From Rhodobacteraceae bacterium UBA2553 (GTDB taxonomy: Bacteria; Pseudomonadota; Alphaproteobacteria; Rhodobacterales; Rhodobacteraceae): a stretch of DNA of 14,834 nucleotides. The stretch is taken from contig DDMF01000147.1 in NCBI GenBank assembly GCA_002340515.1, forward strand, positions 10,088 to 24,921. Reading direction: 5' to 3'. The notes under the pieces were generated by a model. That model ran no database searches and had not been told where the DNA came from. It was given only the letters and a program-made list of their open reading frames with translations. Shown one piece after another: positions 1 to 6,565 of the stretch; position 1 is the first letter of the stretch; each line of letters opens with the position of its first letter. The position numbers and the translations under genes were made by a program.

Positions 1-1
1 C

Positions 2-163
2 GGCGCCAATGATTTGGGCATGTTGGGCTTGGCAGGCGCAGGCGTCGCGCTGCACGCCAAACCGTCTGTTGCGGCCGAATGTGACATCCGCATCAACCAC
101 GGCGACCTCACCGCGCTCTTGTATATCCAAGGCTATTCCAAAGACGAATTCATCGATGTTTGA
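2..163 (+). CDS. serB: Phosphoserine phosphatase SerB, C-terminal end (5' cut by window edge)
   Basis: Only the last 53 codons are present. The frame opens on G-A-N-D-L, the second half of the HAD motif IV (GDGANDxxM) of SerB, followed by the SerB-typical stretch with V-A-L-H-A-K-P and a closing N-H-G-D-L-T-A-L-L-Y-I-Q-G-Y. SerB removes phosphate from L-3-phosphoserine in the last step of serine synthesis, in the cytosol. The catalytic N-terminal DxDGT motif lies outside the window. The stop codon overlaps the start of the downstream transporter by 8 bp (ATGTTTGA), so the two are probably cotranscribed and translationally coupled. The family call rests on the motif and the characteristic C-terminus; no other HAD family fits as well. 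Confidence 0.9.
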   Translation, partial: GANDLGMLGLAGAGVALHAKPSVAAECDIRINHGDLTALLYIQGYSKDEFIDV

Positions 164-926
164 GGGGCTGTTTCAAGTCTCAGCTGAGCTTTTGATGATC
201 CTGCTGGCAGCGGGATTCGTGGCCGGGTTTGTGGACAGCATCGCGGGCGGCGGCGGGTTGATCACCGTGCCGGTGTTGCTCTTGGCCGGCGTGCCGCCGA
301 TCACAGCACTTGCCACCAATAAAGTGCAGGGGCTGTTCGGTGCCGGCATGGCCGCGATCACCTATGCGCGCGCGGGGCATGTGAACCTGCGCCGACAAAT
401 CCGCCCCGCAATCCTTGCGTTTTTCGGCGCGGTTCTGGGCGCGCTTCTGGCCTCAACCCTGCCGACGGATGTGATCCGCTTGGGCCTGCCCATCCTGTTG
501 ATCGGCGTTGCCATATTCTTCGCCCTCAAACCCGGTTTGGACGATGTGGACAAACAGGAACGGATCTCGCCGTTCCTGTTTTCCCTCACTTTCGTGCCAG
601 CAATCGGGCTTTACGACGGCCTGCTCGGGCCGGGTGCCGGCGCGTTTTACATGCTCGGGTTTGTCAGCCTTGCGGGCTACGGCATCCTGCGCGCCACCGC
701 CCACACCAAGCTTTTAAACTTCGCGTCCAATGTCGGGGGGCTCGCCGGTTTCATGCTGGTCGCCTCCCCGCTTTGGGCGCTTGGGCTGGCGATGGGCGCA
801 GCCCAGATTGCCGGGGCTTATGTGGGGTCCACCCTTGCCTCTCGGATCGGGTCCAAGCTGATCAAACCCGTGCTGGTCATCGCCTCAACCGCGCTTGCGA
901 TTAAATTGATGACCGCCTGGTTCTGA
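156..926 (+). CDS. TSUP (TauE/SafE) family membrane transporter
   Basis: A 256-residue hydrophobic protein with about eight predicted membrane segments. It shows the duplicated architecture of the TauE/SafE (TSUP) family: an N-terminal half with A-G-F-V-A-G-F-V-D-S-I-A-G-G-G-G-L near residues 20-36 and A-L-A-T-N-K-V-Q-G soon after, and a C-terminal half repeating the pattern as G-L-Y-D-G-L-L-G-P-G-A-G and the A-T-A-H-T-K-L-L-N segment. Known members export or import sulfite, sulfoacetate, sulfonates and other small organic anions; the substrate here cannot be read from sequence. The start at 156 is chosen because it gives the usual family length and N-terminus, whereas the frame upstream to position 9 lies on top of serB. 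The 8-bp overlap with serB suggests coupled translation. A functional link to serine metabolism is not established. Confidence 0.88.
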   Translation: MFEGLFQVSAELLMILLAAGFVAGFVDSIAGGGGLITVPVLLLAGVPPITALATNKVQGLFGAGMAAITYARAGHVNLRRQIRPAILAFFGAVLGALLASTLPTDVIRLGLPILLIGVAIFFALKPGLDDVDKQERISPFLFSLTFVPAIGLYDGLLGPGAGAFYMLGFVSLAGYGILRATAHTKLLNFASNVGGLAGFMLVASPLWALGLAMGAAQIAGAYVGSTLASRIGSKLIKPVLVIASTALAIKLMTAWF

Positions 927-945
927 TCTTTTCCTCTTTCTAAAA

Positions 946-969
946 ATGTCCCCGCCGGAGGCAAGACAT
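946..969 (-). terminator. Probable intrinsic terminator of the asparaginase gene
   Basis: Read on the minus strand, ATGTC and GACAT (965-969 with 946-950) can form an outer stem around an inner near-palindrome CCTCCGGCGG, followed directly by TTTTTAG (946-940). It lies 7 bp behind the asparaginase stop codon, in the 49-bp gap between two convergent genes. A Rho-independent terminator for the minus-strand gene is the simplest reading. On the plus strand the hairpin has no good T-tract, so it is a poor terminator for the transporter gene. Confidence 0.5.
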
Positions 970-975
970 TCGGCA

Positions 976-1992
976 CTAGGCAGACCAAAGCGCAGACGAC
1001 GGCCGAATTTCACCCGTGTCCAACCCTGCAAAATTCAACTGCCGTGGGTTCAGGCGTTTTTTCACCATCGGGTCCGCGGCATCCGCCACGCCAAGACGCG
1101 CAAGGATCGCAGCAATAGCGCATTCTGATGCACGGGTGGAGCCGTCATTGATTTTCAACGCCACACCCAAACCTTGCTCGGGCAGGATCGCGATGAAAAA
1201 CGCTTCGGCCCCGGTTTTCACCGCCACACGGCCGGGCAGGGCGCGCATAATCTCGGTGCAGGCGCGGCCCTCGCCGGCGACCAATTCTGGGTGCAACATC
1301 ATCGCTTCGCGCAAACGCACCATCGCGGTGTCGCGCGCCGACCGCCCAGATTGCGCGCCCGCAAAGGTCGCCATTGCCAGCGCCATTCCGTGCAGGGACG
1401 TGGCGTGGTTCGGGGCTGAACAGCCATCGATGCCGTAACCCGGACTGTCCATACCTGTGACCTCTTCAAACGCCAGCTTTGCCGCCTGTTGAACCGCGTG
1501 ATCCGGGTTCACGTAGTCAGCCTGATCCGCCCCGAGGTGCTGCGCCAAGGTCAAAAACCCCGCGTGTTTGCCAGAACAGTTGTTGTGGATTTTGCAAGGG
1601 CGCGCGTCCGCACAAATCAGCGCCTTTTTCGCCGGGCGGTCATCGGGCATTTGCGGCCCGCAACACAGATCATCATTGCCCAACCCCAGATCACCAAGCC
1701 AAGCGCGCACGCGGTCGGTGTGGATGGCCGCCCCTTCGTGGCTTGCACAGGCAAGCGCCAGTTGTTCTGTCGTCAGCCCCGCCGCATCCGCCGCCCCGCT
1801 TTCAACCAAAGGCAGCGCTTGCAGCATTTTGGCTGAGGATCTGGGCAAGATAACCTCATCCGGGTTGCCCCAGCTTTCAACAATCTCACCTTTGGTGTTG
1901 CACACCACGGCATGCCCCAGATGTTGCGATTCCATGAAATCGCCCCGCCATATTTCGACCAGTCGCTCGGCCGCTTTCACATCTTGACCCAA
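976..1992 (-). CDS. Class 3 (Rhizobium etli AsnII-type, zinc-binding) L-asparaginase
   Basis: Asparaginase II family (the R. etli inducible AsnII/ReAV type, unrelated to E. coli AnsA/AnsB), hydrolysing L-asparagine to aspartate and ammonia. Counting from the GTG at 1980, the expected residues fall at the same positions as in the R. etli enzyme as I remember it: Ser48 and Lys51 in R-S-S-A-K, Ser80 in C-A-S-H-E-G, zinc ligands Cys135 and Lys138 in N-C-S-G-K-H-A-G, then Cys187 in D-G-C-S-A-P and Lys255 in V-K-T-G-A-E. Start choice: the frame is open to an ATG at 2070, which would add a poorly conserved 30-residue extension. TTG 1992 has AGGGAG (2004-1999) 6 bp upstream; GTG 1980 gives the family length (334 residues) but has no well-spaced ribosome site. 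I report 1992 as a compromise. Transcribed alone, divergent from the IalB-like gene and convergent with the TSUP gene. No signal peptide is seen, so it is probably cytosolic. Confidence 0.88.
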   Translation of the reverse strand: MGQDVKAAERLVEIWRGDFMESQHLGHAVVCNTKGEIVESWGNPDEVILPRSSAKMLQALPLVESGAADAAGLTTEQLALACASHEGAAIHTDRVRAWLGDLGLGNDDLCCGPQMPDDRPAKKALICADARPCKIHNNCSGKHAGFLTLAQHLGADQADYVNPDHAVQQAAKLAFEEVTGMDSPGYGIDGCSAPNHATSLHGMALAMATFAGAQSGRSARDTAMVRLREAMMLHPELVAGEGRACTEIMRALPGRVAVKTGAEAFFIAILPEQGLGVALKINDGSTRASECAIAAILARLGVADAADPMVKKRLNPRQLNFAGLDTGEIRPSSALWSA

Positions 1993-2211
1993 TTTGCTCT
2001 CCCTTTGCTGCGACACCACATGGGGCCGCGCGCGATTTTCCGCCGCATATTGCGGTTCTGGGGCTTTCATAACGCGCCTAAATCACGTTAGACTAGACCG
2101 CGTAGGATAAAAATGCCTCATGCGGCGCGATATTTACAAAACAAGGCCGCTTTAGACGGTCGGGGCTTCGCAGGGGCAAGAGGCAGAGACAGCTTGGAGG
2201 CTGTATAGGAC

Positions 2212-2730
2212 ATGAAACGAGTGATCGCAGGTGCGGTAATTGCACTGACCCTCAGCGCGTTTGGCGCAGTGGCACAAGAAAGCACCAACCGCGTCGCCGC
2301 AAACACTGATTGGAGTGTTTTCGTCGAGGATAACCCCACCGAATGCTGGAGCGTTTCCAGCCCCAAGGAAACCGTGAACACCCGCGATGGCCGGGCTGTG
2401 GCCGCAAAACGCGGTGAGATTTTGCTGTTTGTCAGCTATCGCCCCGGATCCAAGGTCAAAGGTCAGGTGTCGTTTACCGGCGGCTATCCGTTTGCCAAGG
2501 GATCCACCGTGTCTTTGACGGTCGGCAGCAATGTGTACCAGATGTTCACCGATGGCGAATGGGCGTGGGCCGCACCAGCGGATGACGACAAGATTGTATC
2601 CTCGATGAAGCGCGGCGCATCCGCCATTCTTCAGGCGCAATCGTCACGTGGCACCAAAACCAAAGACACATTTTCGCTGTTGGGTTTCACGGCGGCTGTG
2701 GACGAGGCTGGCAAGCGCTGCGGCGGTTGA
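2212..2730 (+). CDS. Exported invasion associated locus B (IalB)-like protein
   Basis: A 172-residue protein with a clear Sec signal peptide: basic MKR, a hydrophobic core and a cut site near A-V-A-Q at residues 19-22. The mature part has the pattern of the IalB family (PF06776): W-S-V-F-V followed by a Cys (Cys45), central beta-strands with a hydrophobic L-L-F-V-S-Y-R-P core, and a C-terminal Cys (Cys170) that could pair with Cys45 in the periplasm. The family is named after Bartonella IalB but is widespread in free-living alphaproteobacteria, where its role is unknown; the name does not imply virulence here. A GGAGG at 2196-2200 (spacing 11) and a closer AGGA precede the ATG. It lies upstream of rlmN on the same strand, but the 154-bp gap holds a possible terminator and a promoter, so the two may be separate units. 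Confidence 0.8.
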   Translation: MKRVIAGAVIALTLSAFGAVAQESTNRVAANTDWSVFVEDNPTECWSVSSPKETVNTRDGRAVAAKRGEILLFVSYRPGSKVKGQVSFTGGYPFAKGSTVSLTVGSNVYQMFTDGEWAWAAPADDDKIVSSMKRGASAILQAQSSRGTKTKDTFSLLGFTAAVDEAGKRCGG

Positions 2731-2761
2731 GTTAATCCAAATGCGTTGAAAATTGCCCTGC

Positions 2762-2786
2762 CCCGCACCGCGTTGGGCGGGTTTTT
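2762..2786 (+). terminator. Possible intrinsic terminator after the IalB-like gene
   Basis: CCCGC (2762-2766) can pair with GCGGG (2777-2781) around a 10-base loop, followed by five T. The stem is short but fully GC, and it sits 31 bp behind the stop codon and ahead of the rlmN promoter. Moderate to weak case. Confidence 0.35.
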
Positions 2787-2825
2787 GGCGTTTTTCTGCT
2801 ATGCTACAGATGCAGGACAGATGGG

Positions 2826-2854
2826 GTGACAAGCCCGGCCCCTTGGGCTATAGA
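2826..2854 (+). promoter_or_regulatory. Candidate sigma-70-type promoter of rlmN
   Basis: GTGACA (2826-2831) and TATAGA (2849-2854) are separated by exactly 17 bp, each close to the -35 (TTGACA) and -10 (TATAAT) consensus. The start point would fall near 2861, shortly before the ribosome site AAAGGA (2871-2876) and the rlmN ATG at 2885. This spacing also argues against any rlmN start upstream of 2885. Confidence 0.5.
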
Positions 2855-2884
2855 CTGCGACCCTGCGAACAAAGGACGCGCGCT

Positions 2885-4081
2885 ATGGAACCGACTGCCC
2901 CGATCACCCAAGATGTCTTGACCCTGCCCCGTAAGGATGCTCCGTCTGCCAAGCCCAATCTGGTGGGCCTGACGCGCGAGGCGTTGCGCGCGGCGTTGAT
3001 CGACATGGGCACCAAGGAAAAGCAGGCCAAGATGCGGGCGGGCCAGATTTGGCAGTGGATTTACCAGTGGGGCAAGCGCGATTTTGACGCGATGACCAAT
3101 CTGTCCAAGGACTATCGCGCCCAATTGGCCGAGCATTTTGTGATCGAAATCCCAGAGGTGGTCAGCAAGTTGGTGTCCGACGATGGCACCCGCAAATATC
3201 TTGTGCGCATCGCGGGCGGGCATGAGGTTGAGGTGGTGTATATTCCCGAAGAGGGGCGCGGCACGCTGTGTATTTCTTCGCAAGTGGGCTGTACCCTGAC
3301 CTGTACCTTTTGCCACACGGGCACGCAGAAACTGGTGCGCAATCTGACCGCCGCTGAAATCATCGGTCAGGTGATGATGGCGCGTGATGATCTGAATGAG
3401 TGGCCCGAACCCGGCACCCGCACCGATCAAAACCAGCCGCGCCTTTTGTCGAACATCGTGCTGATGGGCATGGGCGAGCCGCTTTACAACTTTGAAAATG
3501 TGCGTGACGCGATGAAGATCGCGATGGACCCAGAAGGCATTCAATTGTCACGCCGTCGCATCACCTTGTCGACCTCTGGCGTGGTGCCGGAGATTGCCCG
3601 CACGGCGGATGAGATCGGCTGTCTTTTGGCGATTTCCTTCCACGCCACCACCGACGAGGTGCGTGACAAGCTGGTGCCGATCAACAAGCGTTGGAATATC
3701 GAAGAGCTGTTGGCCTCGCTTGCGGCCTATCCAAAGGTTTCAAATTCCGAGCGGATCACCTTTGAATATGTGATGCTGAATGGCGTGAACGACAGTATTG
3801 AAGATGCGCATCGTCTGGTGGATCACATCAAACGCCACAAGATCGCGGCCAAAATCAACCTGATCCCGTTCAACGAATGGCCCGGCGCGCCCTATAAACG
3901 GTCCTCAAACAACCGGATACACGCCTTTGCCGACATCATTCATGAGGCCGGCTATGCCAGCCCTATTCGTCGCCCACGCGGCGAAGACATTATGGCCGCC
4001 TGTGGTCAGCTAAAGTCCGCAACCGAGCGCGCGCGCAAGTCGCGCAAGCAGATTGAGGCCGAGGCTGGGATGGGGTCGTAG
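2885..4081 (+). CDS. rlmN: Dual-specificity RlmN, 23S rRNA A2503 / tRNA A37 C2-methyltransferase
   Basis: A 398-residue radical-SAM enzyme that methylates C2 of A2503 in 23S rRNA and, in characterised members, of A37 in a subset of tRNAs. The CxxxCxxC iron-sulfur motif is Cys136, Cys140, Cys143 (G-C-T-L-T-C-T-F-C-H-T-G). The two extra RlmN cysteines are present: Cys129 in T-L-C-I-S-S-Q-V-G-C, matching E. coli Cys118, and Cys373 in I-M-A-A-C-G-Q-L, matching Cys355, which carries the transferred methylene. Further family blocks include G-M-G-E-P-L-Y-N, T-L-S-T-S-G and L-I-P-F-N. ATG 2885 is chosen because AAAGGA lies 8 bp upstream and a promoter sits just before it; the 44 codons of open frame upstream are intergenic. 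The presence of Cys at both key positions marks RlmN or the related resistance enzyme Cfr; the overall sequence and Rhodobacteraceae context favour RlmN. Confidence 0.95.
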   Translation: MEPTAPITQDVLTLPRKDAPSAKPNLVGLTREALRAALIDMGTKEKQAKMRAGQIWQWIYQWGKRDFDAMTNLSKDYRAQLAEHFVIEIPEVVSKLVSDDGTRKYLVRIAGGHEVEVVYIPEEGRGTLCISSQVGCTLTCTFCHTGTQKLVRNLTAAEIIGQVMMARDDLNEWPEPGTRTDQNQPRLLSNIVLMGMGEPLYNFENVRDAMKIAMDPEGIQLSRRRITLSTSGVVPEIARTADEIGCLLAISFHATTDEVRDKLVPINKRWNIEELLASLAAYPKVSNSERITFEYVMLNGVNDSIEDAHRLVDHIKRHKIAAKINLIPFNEWPGAPYKRSSNNRIHAFADIIHEAGYASPIRRPRGEDIMAACGQLKSATERARKSRKQIEAEAGMGS

Positions 4082-4128
4082 GCCCCCGCTCTTCTTGGTA
4101 AACAATTCCCTAAAATTGCCACGATTGC

Positions 4129-4151
4129 GCACAATTTGTGCCATGGTGGCA
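4129..4151. repeat. Two overlapping perfect palindromes upstream of the 69-residue gene
   Basis: GCACAA-T-TTGTGC (4129-4141) is a perfect 6-bp inverted repeat with one central base. It overlaps TGCCA-TGG-TGGCA (4139-4151), a second perfect 5-bp inverted repeat. They share three bases, so the two could not fold as hairpins at once. They lie 45-67 bp before the GTG start at 4196, a natural place for an operator or leader-RNA structure. No regulator can be named. Confidence 0.4.
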
Positions 4152-4195
4152 CGCGATCTTACCTTTGAGAAAAATAAAACTCGAAGGAGCTTATC

Positions 4196-4405
4196 GTGAC
4201 CACCTGTGATCTTGACCGTGTTGAAACCGAAAGCGTGCTGCGTTTCTTATCGCACGAGCGGAAAAAAGTACTGAGTTTGTTTGAGTTTAAACATCGGCTG
4301 CGCAATTACGGCTATTGCCTTAAACGCTCCGAAGGGGTGTTTTATGTGTTGACCCTGCCGCATCGCAAGCGGGTCTGCGCCCTGCCACGCGAGCTTTTGT
4401 CATAA
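4196..4405 (+). CDS. Small basic protein of unknown function, 69 residues
   Basis: I do not recognise a family. The frame starts at GTG 4196 with an excellent ribosome site, AAGGAG (4184-4189), 6 bp upstream, and ends 4 bp before a strong terminator, so it is very probably a real monocistronic gene. The protein is rich in Arg, Lys and His, has no signal peptide or membrane segment, and looks like a compact helix-rich start (residues 8-35) followed by a short beta part with G-V-F-Y-V-L-T-L and R-V-C-A-L-P. Cysteines are at residues 4, 41 and 61. A small nucleic-acid-binding or regulatory protein would fit the charge, but that is a guess. Overlapping palindromes at 4129-4151 may control it. Confidence 0.65.
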   Translation: MTTCDLDRVETESVLRFLSHERKKVLSLFEFKHRLRNYGYCLKRSEGVFYVLTLPHRKRVCALPRELLS

Positions 4406-4409
4406 GAAA

Positions 4410-4436
4410 AACCCCGGTCCATTGGCCGGGGTTTCG
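4410..4436. terminator. Strong bidirectional intrinsic terminator
   Basis: AACCCCGG (4410-4417) and CCGGGGTT (4426-4433) form an 8-bp perfect stem with an 8-base loop. A T-run with interruptions follows on the plus strand, and on the minus strand the stem is followed by TTTTTCTT. It ends the 69-residue gene on the plus strand and the LOG-family gene on the minus strand. Confidence 0.85.
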
Positions 4437-4452
4437 CTTTTGTTATCTGACC

Positions 4453-5307
4453 TCACCGGCCCGGTAAATTCTCACGCAATTCATCGGCGCAATCCCAGCA
4501 ATCAATCGCTTCCATTGCTTCTTCGGCGGTCTCAACAAAACGGAACAGTTCCAGATCTTCGGCGCTGATGGTGCCCGCATCCGACAGCGCGTCCCAATTG
4601 ACAATCTTGCGCCAGAAGTCGCCGCCAAACAGCAGGATCGGTACTTTTTTCATCCGTCCGGTTTGCACCAATGTCAGGGTTTCAAACAGCTCGTCCAAGG
4701 TGCCAAAGCCGCCGGGGAACACCGCCAGCGCCTCTGCGCGCATCAGGAAATGCATCTTGCGGATGGCGAAATAGTGAAAGTTGAAACAGAGGTCGGGCGT
4801 CACATATTCATTCGGCGCCTGTTCGTGTGGCAACACGATGTTCAAGCCGATTGACACGCCGCCTGCGTCCTGCGCACCGCGGTTGCCCGCCTCCATCACG
4901 CCGGGTCCACCACCGGTGACCACCACATGTTCTTTGCCGCCAGTTGCCTTGGACCGTTCGGTCATCAACCGGGCAAAATTGCGCGCCTCATCATAAAATT
5001 TCGACAGGTCCGCCAAGGTTTTGGTCCGTGCGCTGTCTTTCTTGGCAGGCTCAGGAATACGCGCGCCGCCAAACAGCACCACGGTGCTTTGCACGCCATA
5101 TTCGGTCATCATCATTTCGGGCTTTAACAGCTCCAACTGCAACCGCACCGGGCGCAGTTCCTCCCGGCACATGAAATCCTGATCGTCATACGCAAGCTTA
5201 TAGGCAGGCGCGCGGGTTTGCGGCGTGTCGGGGATATGATGGGATGCTTCGCGGTCCTGGCGCGAACGGCGCAGGGGGTGCCGAGGGTGTGGCGTTTGGT
5301 CGGTCAT
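4453..5307 (-). CDS. LOG family (TIGR00730) Rossmann-fold protein, possible cytokinin riboside 5'-monophosphate phosphoribohydrolase
   Basis: A 284-residue protein of the LOG (LONELY GUY) family, which splits a nucleotide such as a cytokinin riboside monophosphate, or in some bacteria AMP, into base and ribose 5-phosphate. Defining motifs: T-G-G-G-P-G-V-M-E-A (131-140), an R-K-M patch (183-185) and P-G-G-F-G-T-L-D-E (198-206), which is the PGGxGTxxE active-site motif. The N-terminal 40 residues are polar, rich in Pro, Arg and His, and probably unstructured; the protein is of the longer class. Start 5307 has CAGGA (5321-5316 region, 7-8 bp upstream); a GTG at 5337 in the same frame has no ribosome site. 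It is transcribed alone, divergent from the dehydratase gene. The older annotation 'lysine decarboxylase' for such proteins is wrong. Confidence 0.87.
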   Translation of the reverse strand: MTDQTPHPRHPLRRSRQDREASHHIPDTPQTRAPAYKLAYDDQDFMCREELRPVRLQLELLKPEMMMTEYGVQSTVVLFGGARIPEPAKKDSARTKTLADLSKFYDEARNFARLMTERSKATGGKEHVVVTGGGPGVMEAGNRGAQDAGGVSIGLNIVLPHEQAPNEYVTPDLCFNFHYFAIRKMHFLMRAEALAVFPGGFGTLDELFETLTLVQTGRMKKVPILLFGGDFWRKIVNWDALSDAGTISAEDLELFRFVETAEEAMEAIDCWDCADELRENLPGR

Positions 5308-5362
5308 GAATAAATCCTGTTCAATGCTCGTTTTCACCCATTGTTAGCGCTTGCTGCAAGGC

Positions 5363-5393
5363 GTGACCAGTCACAGCACGTCACCTTTTGGTG
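5363..5393. repeat. Two small palindromes in the LOG/dehydratase divergent promoter region
   Basis: GTGAC-CA-GTCAC (5363-5374) and CACC-TTTT-GGTG (5382-5393) are perfect inverted repeats lying 19 bp apart, centre to centre, in the 171-bp gap between two divergent genes. They could be regulator half-site pairs, but such short palindromes also occur by chance. No promoter elements could be assigned confidently around them. Confidence 0.25.
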
Positions 5394-5478
5394 CTAAATC
5401 ACCTGTCGGCGTGGCGCACCGGCGGGTTGTGTGTCTTTGATATTTCATGCGACATCAGATGCAGAAACAGGAGCGGGT

Positions 5479-6411
5479 ATGAACTGGCAGGATGAAATCA
5501 ACGCGGCAGCAAGCCGGATTGCAGATCACATTCAAGTCACTCCGACAGTGGATGTGGCGGCAGATTGGCTGCCCTGCCCTGTCTCGTTCAAACTGGAACA
5601 GATGCAACACACCGGCACGTTTAAAGCGCGCGGGGCGTTTAATTCACTTTTGTCTGGCGACCTGCCGAAAATCGGGCCCAAAGCCGGGATTGTGGCCGCT
5701 TCAGGTGGCAATCACGGGGCGGCGGTGGCCTATGCGGCACATAAGTTGGGGCATAAAGCGGCGATTTTTGTGCCGGAAATGGCGGGACCGTCCAAGATTG
5801 ACCTGATCCGCCGCGCGGGGGCTGATTTGCGTGTTGTGCCGGGGGAATATGCCGATGCATTGCGCGCGGCGCAAGCGTATGAGGCCGACACCGGCGCCGC
5901 CCAAATCCATGCCTATGACGGATTAGGAACGGTTGCGGGCCAAGGCACCATGATGCGCGAATGGGAAGCTCAGGGGCTTCAGGCTGATACGATCCTGATT
6001 GCTGTCGGTGGCGGCGGGCTGATTGGCGGATCCCTTGCCTGGCTGCAAGGCGCGCGCAAGGTGGTGGCGGTGGAGCCCGAAACCTCTTGTGCGCTCAACG
6101 CCGCATTGGCCGCAGGCAAGCCGGTTGATGTGGAGGTCAGTGGCGTGGCCGCCAACGCGTTAGGCGCAAAACGTATTGGGCAATATTGTTTTGATTTATC
6201 ACGCGCGCATTTGGGCGACAGCGTTTTGGTCAGCGACGAGGCGATCACCCACGCGCAGCTGTTATTATGGCAAAACCTGCGGCAATTGGTGGAACCGGCT
6301 GGGGCCACCGCTTTGGCTGCGCTTTTGTCGGGCGCTTACACACCCGCCCCCGGTGAACGGGTTGCCGTGCTGATTTGCGGTGCCAACCCGGCCCCAGATC
6401 CCTTTGTCTAA
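5479..6411 (+). CDS. PLP-dependent threonine/serine dehydratase-like enzyme (fold type II)
   Basis: A 310-residue single-domain enzyme of PLP fold type II. The PLP lysine is Lys49 in T-G-T-F-K-A-R-G-A; Ser75 to Gly80 (S-G-G-N-H-G) form the substrate loop, and G-G-G-G-L-I-G-G (177-184) binds the phosphate. Cys300 sits where a Ser or Cys contacts the pyridine nitrogen. Family members deaminate L-threonine or L-serine to the 2-oxo acid and ammonia, or racemise serine or 3-hydroxyaspartate; the exact reaction cannot be fixed. It lacks the C-terminal ACT regulatory domain of biosynthetic IlvA, pointing to a catabolic role. ATG 5479 follows CAGGAG by 5 bp; the open frame reaches 5431 without a comparable site. 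It precedes dapD by 154 bp with a promoter in between, so it is probably transcribed separately. Confidence 0.85.
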   Translation: MNWQDEINAAASRIADHIQVTPTVDVAADWLPCPVSFKLEQMQHTGTFKARGAFNSLLSGDLPKIGPKAGIVAASGGNHGAAVAYAAHKLGHKAAIFVPEMAGPSKIDLIRRAGADLRVVPGEYADALRAAQAYEADTGAAQIHAYDGLGTVAGQGTMMREWEAQGLQADTILIAVGGGGLIGGSLAWLQGARKVVAVEPETSCALNAALAAGKPVDVEVSGVAANALGAKRIGQYCFDLSRAHLGDSVLVSDEAITHAQLLLWQNLRQLVEPAGATALAALLSGAYTPAPGERVAVLICGANPAPDPFV

Positions 6412-6431
6412 CGCAACAGCCGGTGTTTGGC

Positions 6432-6463
6432 GGGTATTTGAGGGGCATTTGGGTCGTTTTGGG
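6432..6463 (+). promoter_or_regulatory. Four-run G-tract matching the G-quadruplex pattern
   Basis: GGG, GGGG, GGG and GGG are separated by loops of 7, 5 and 7 bases, which fits the common rule of four runs of at least three G with loops of 1-7. It is on the dapD coding strand and ends 2 bp before the candidate -35 element. Whether it folds in the cell is unknown. Confidence 0.5.
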
Positions 6464-6465
6464 AA

Positions 6466-6494
6466 TTGAGCGCAGACCCCAAGCCCTTTATACG
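6466..6494 (+). promoter_or_regulatory. Candidate sigma-70-type promoter of dapD
   Basis: TTGAGC (6466-6471) and TATACG (6489-6494) are spaced by exactly 17 bp and resemble TTGACA and TATAAT. Transcription would start near 6501, giving a leader of about 65 bases before the dapD ATG at 6566. Confidence 0.5.
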
Positions 6495-6565
6495 CAGTGC
6501 AGCATTTACCCACCCATCGCCCCCGGATCACCGCGGGCCCCCGCAGATCAACCACGGAGTTCCCC

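Noticed and set aside
2753..2884. 44-codon N-terminal extension of RlmN
   Set aside because: It overlaps a candidate terminator and promoter; the family N-terminus and AAAGGA support ATG 2885.
6429..6445. Possible fragment of a dispersed Rhodobacteraceae GGCGGG-type intergenic repeat, also suggested by the hairpin at 946-969
   Set aside because: Only short partial matches, recalled from memory; no second full copy in the window to support a repeat family.
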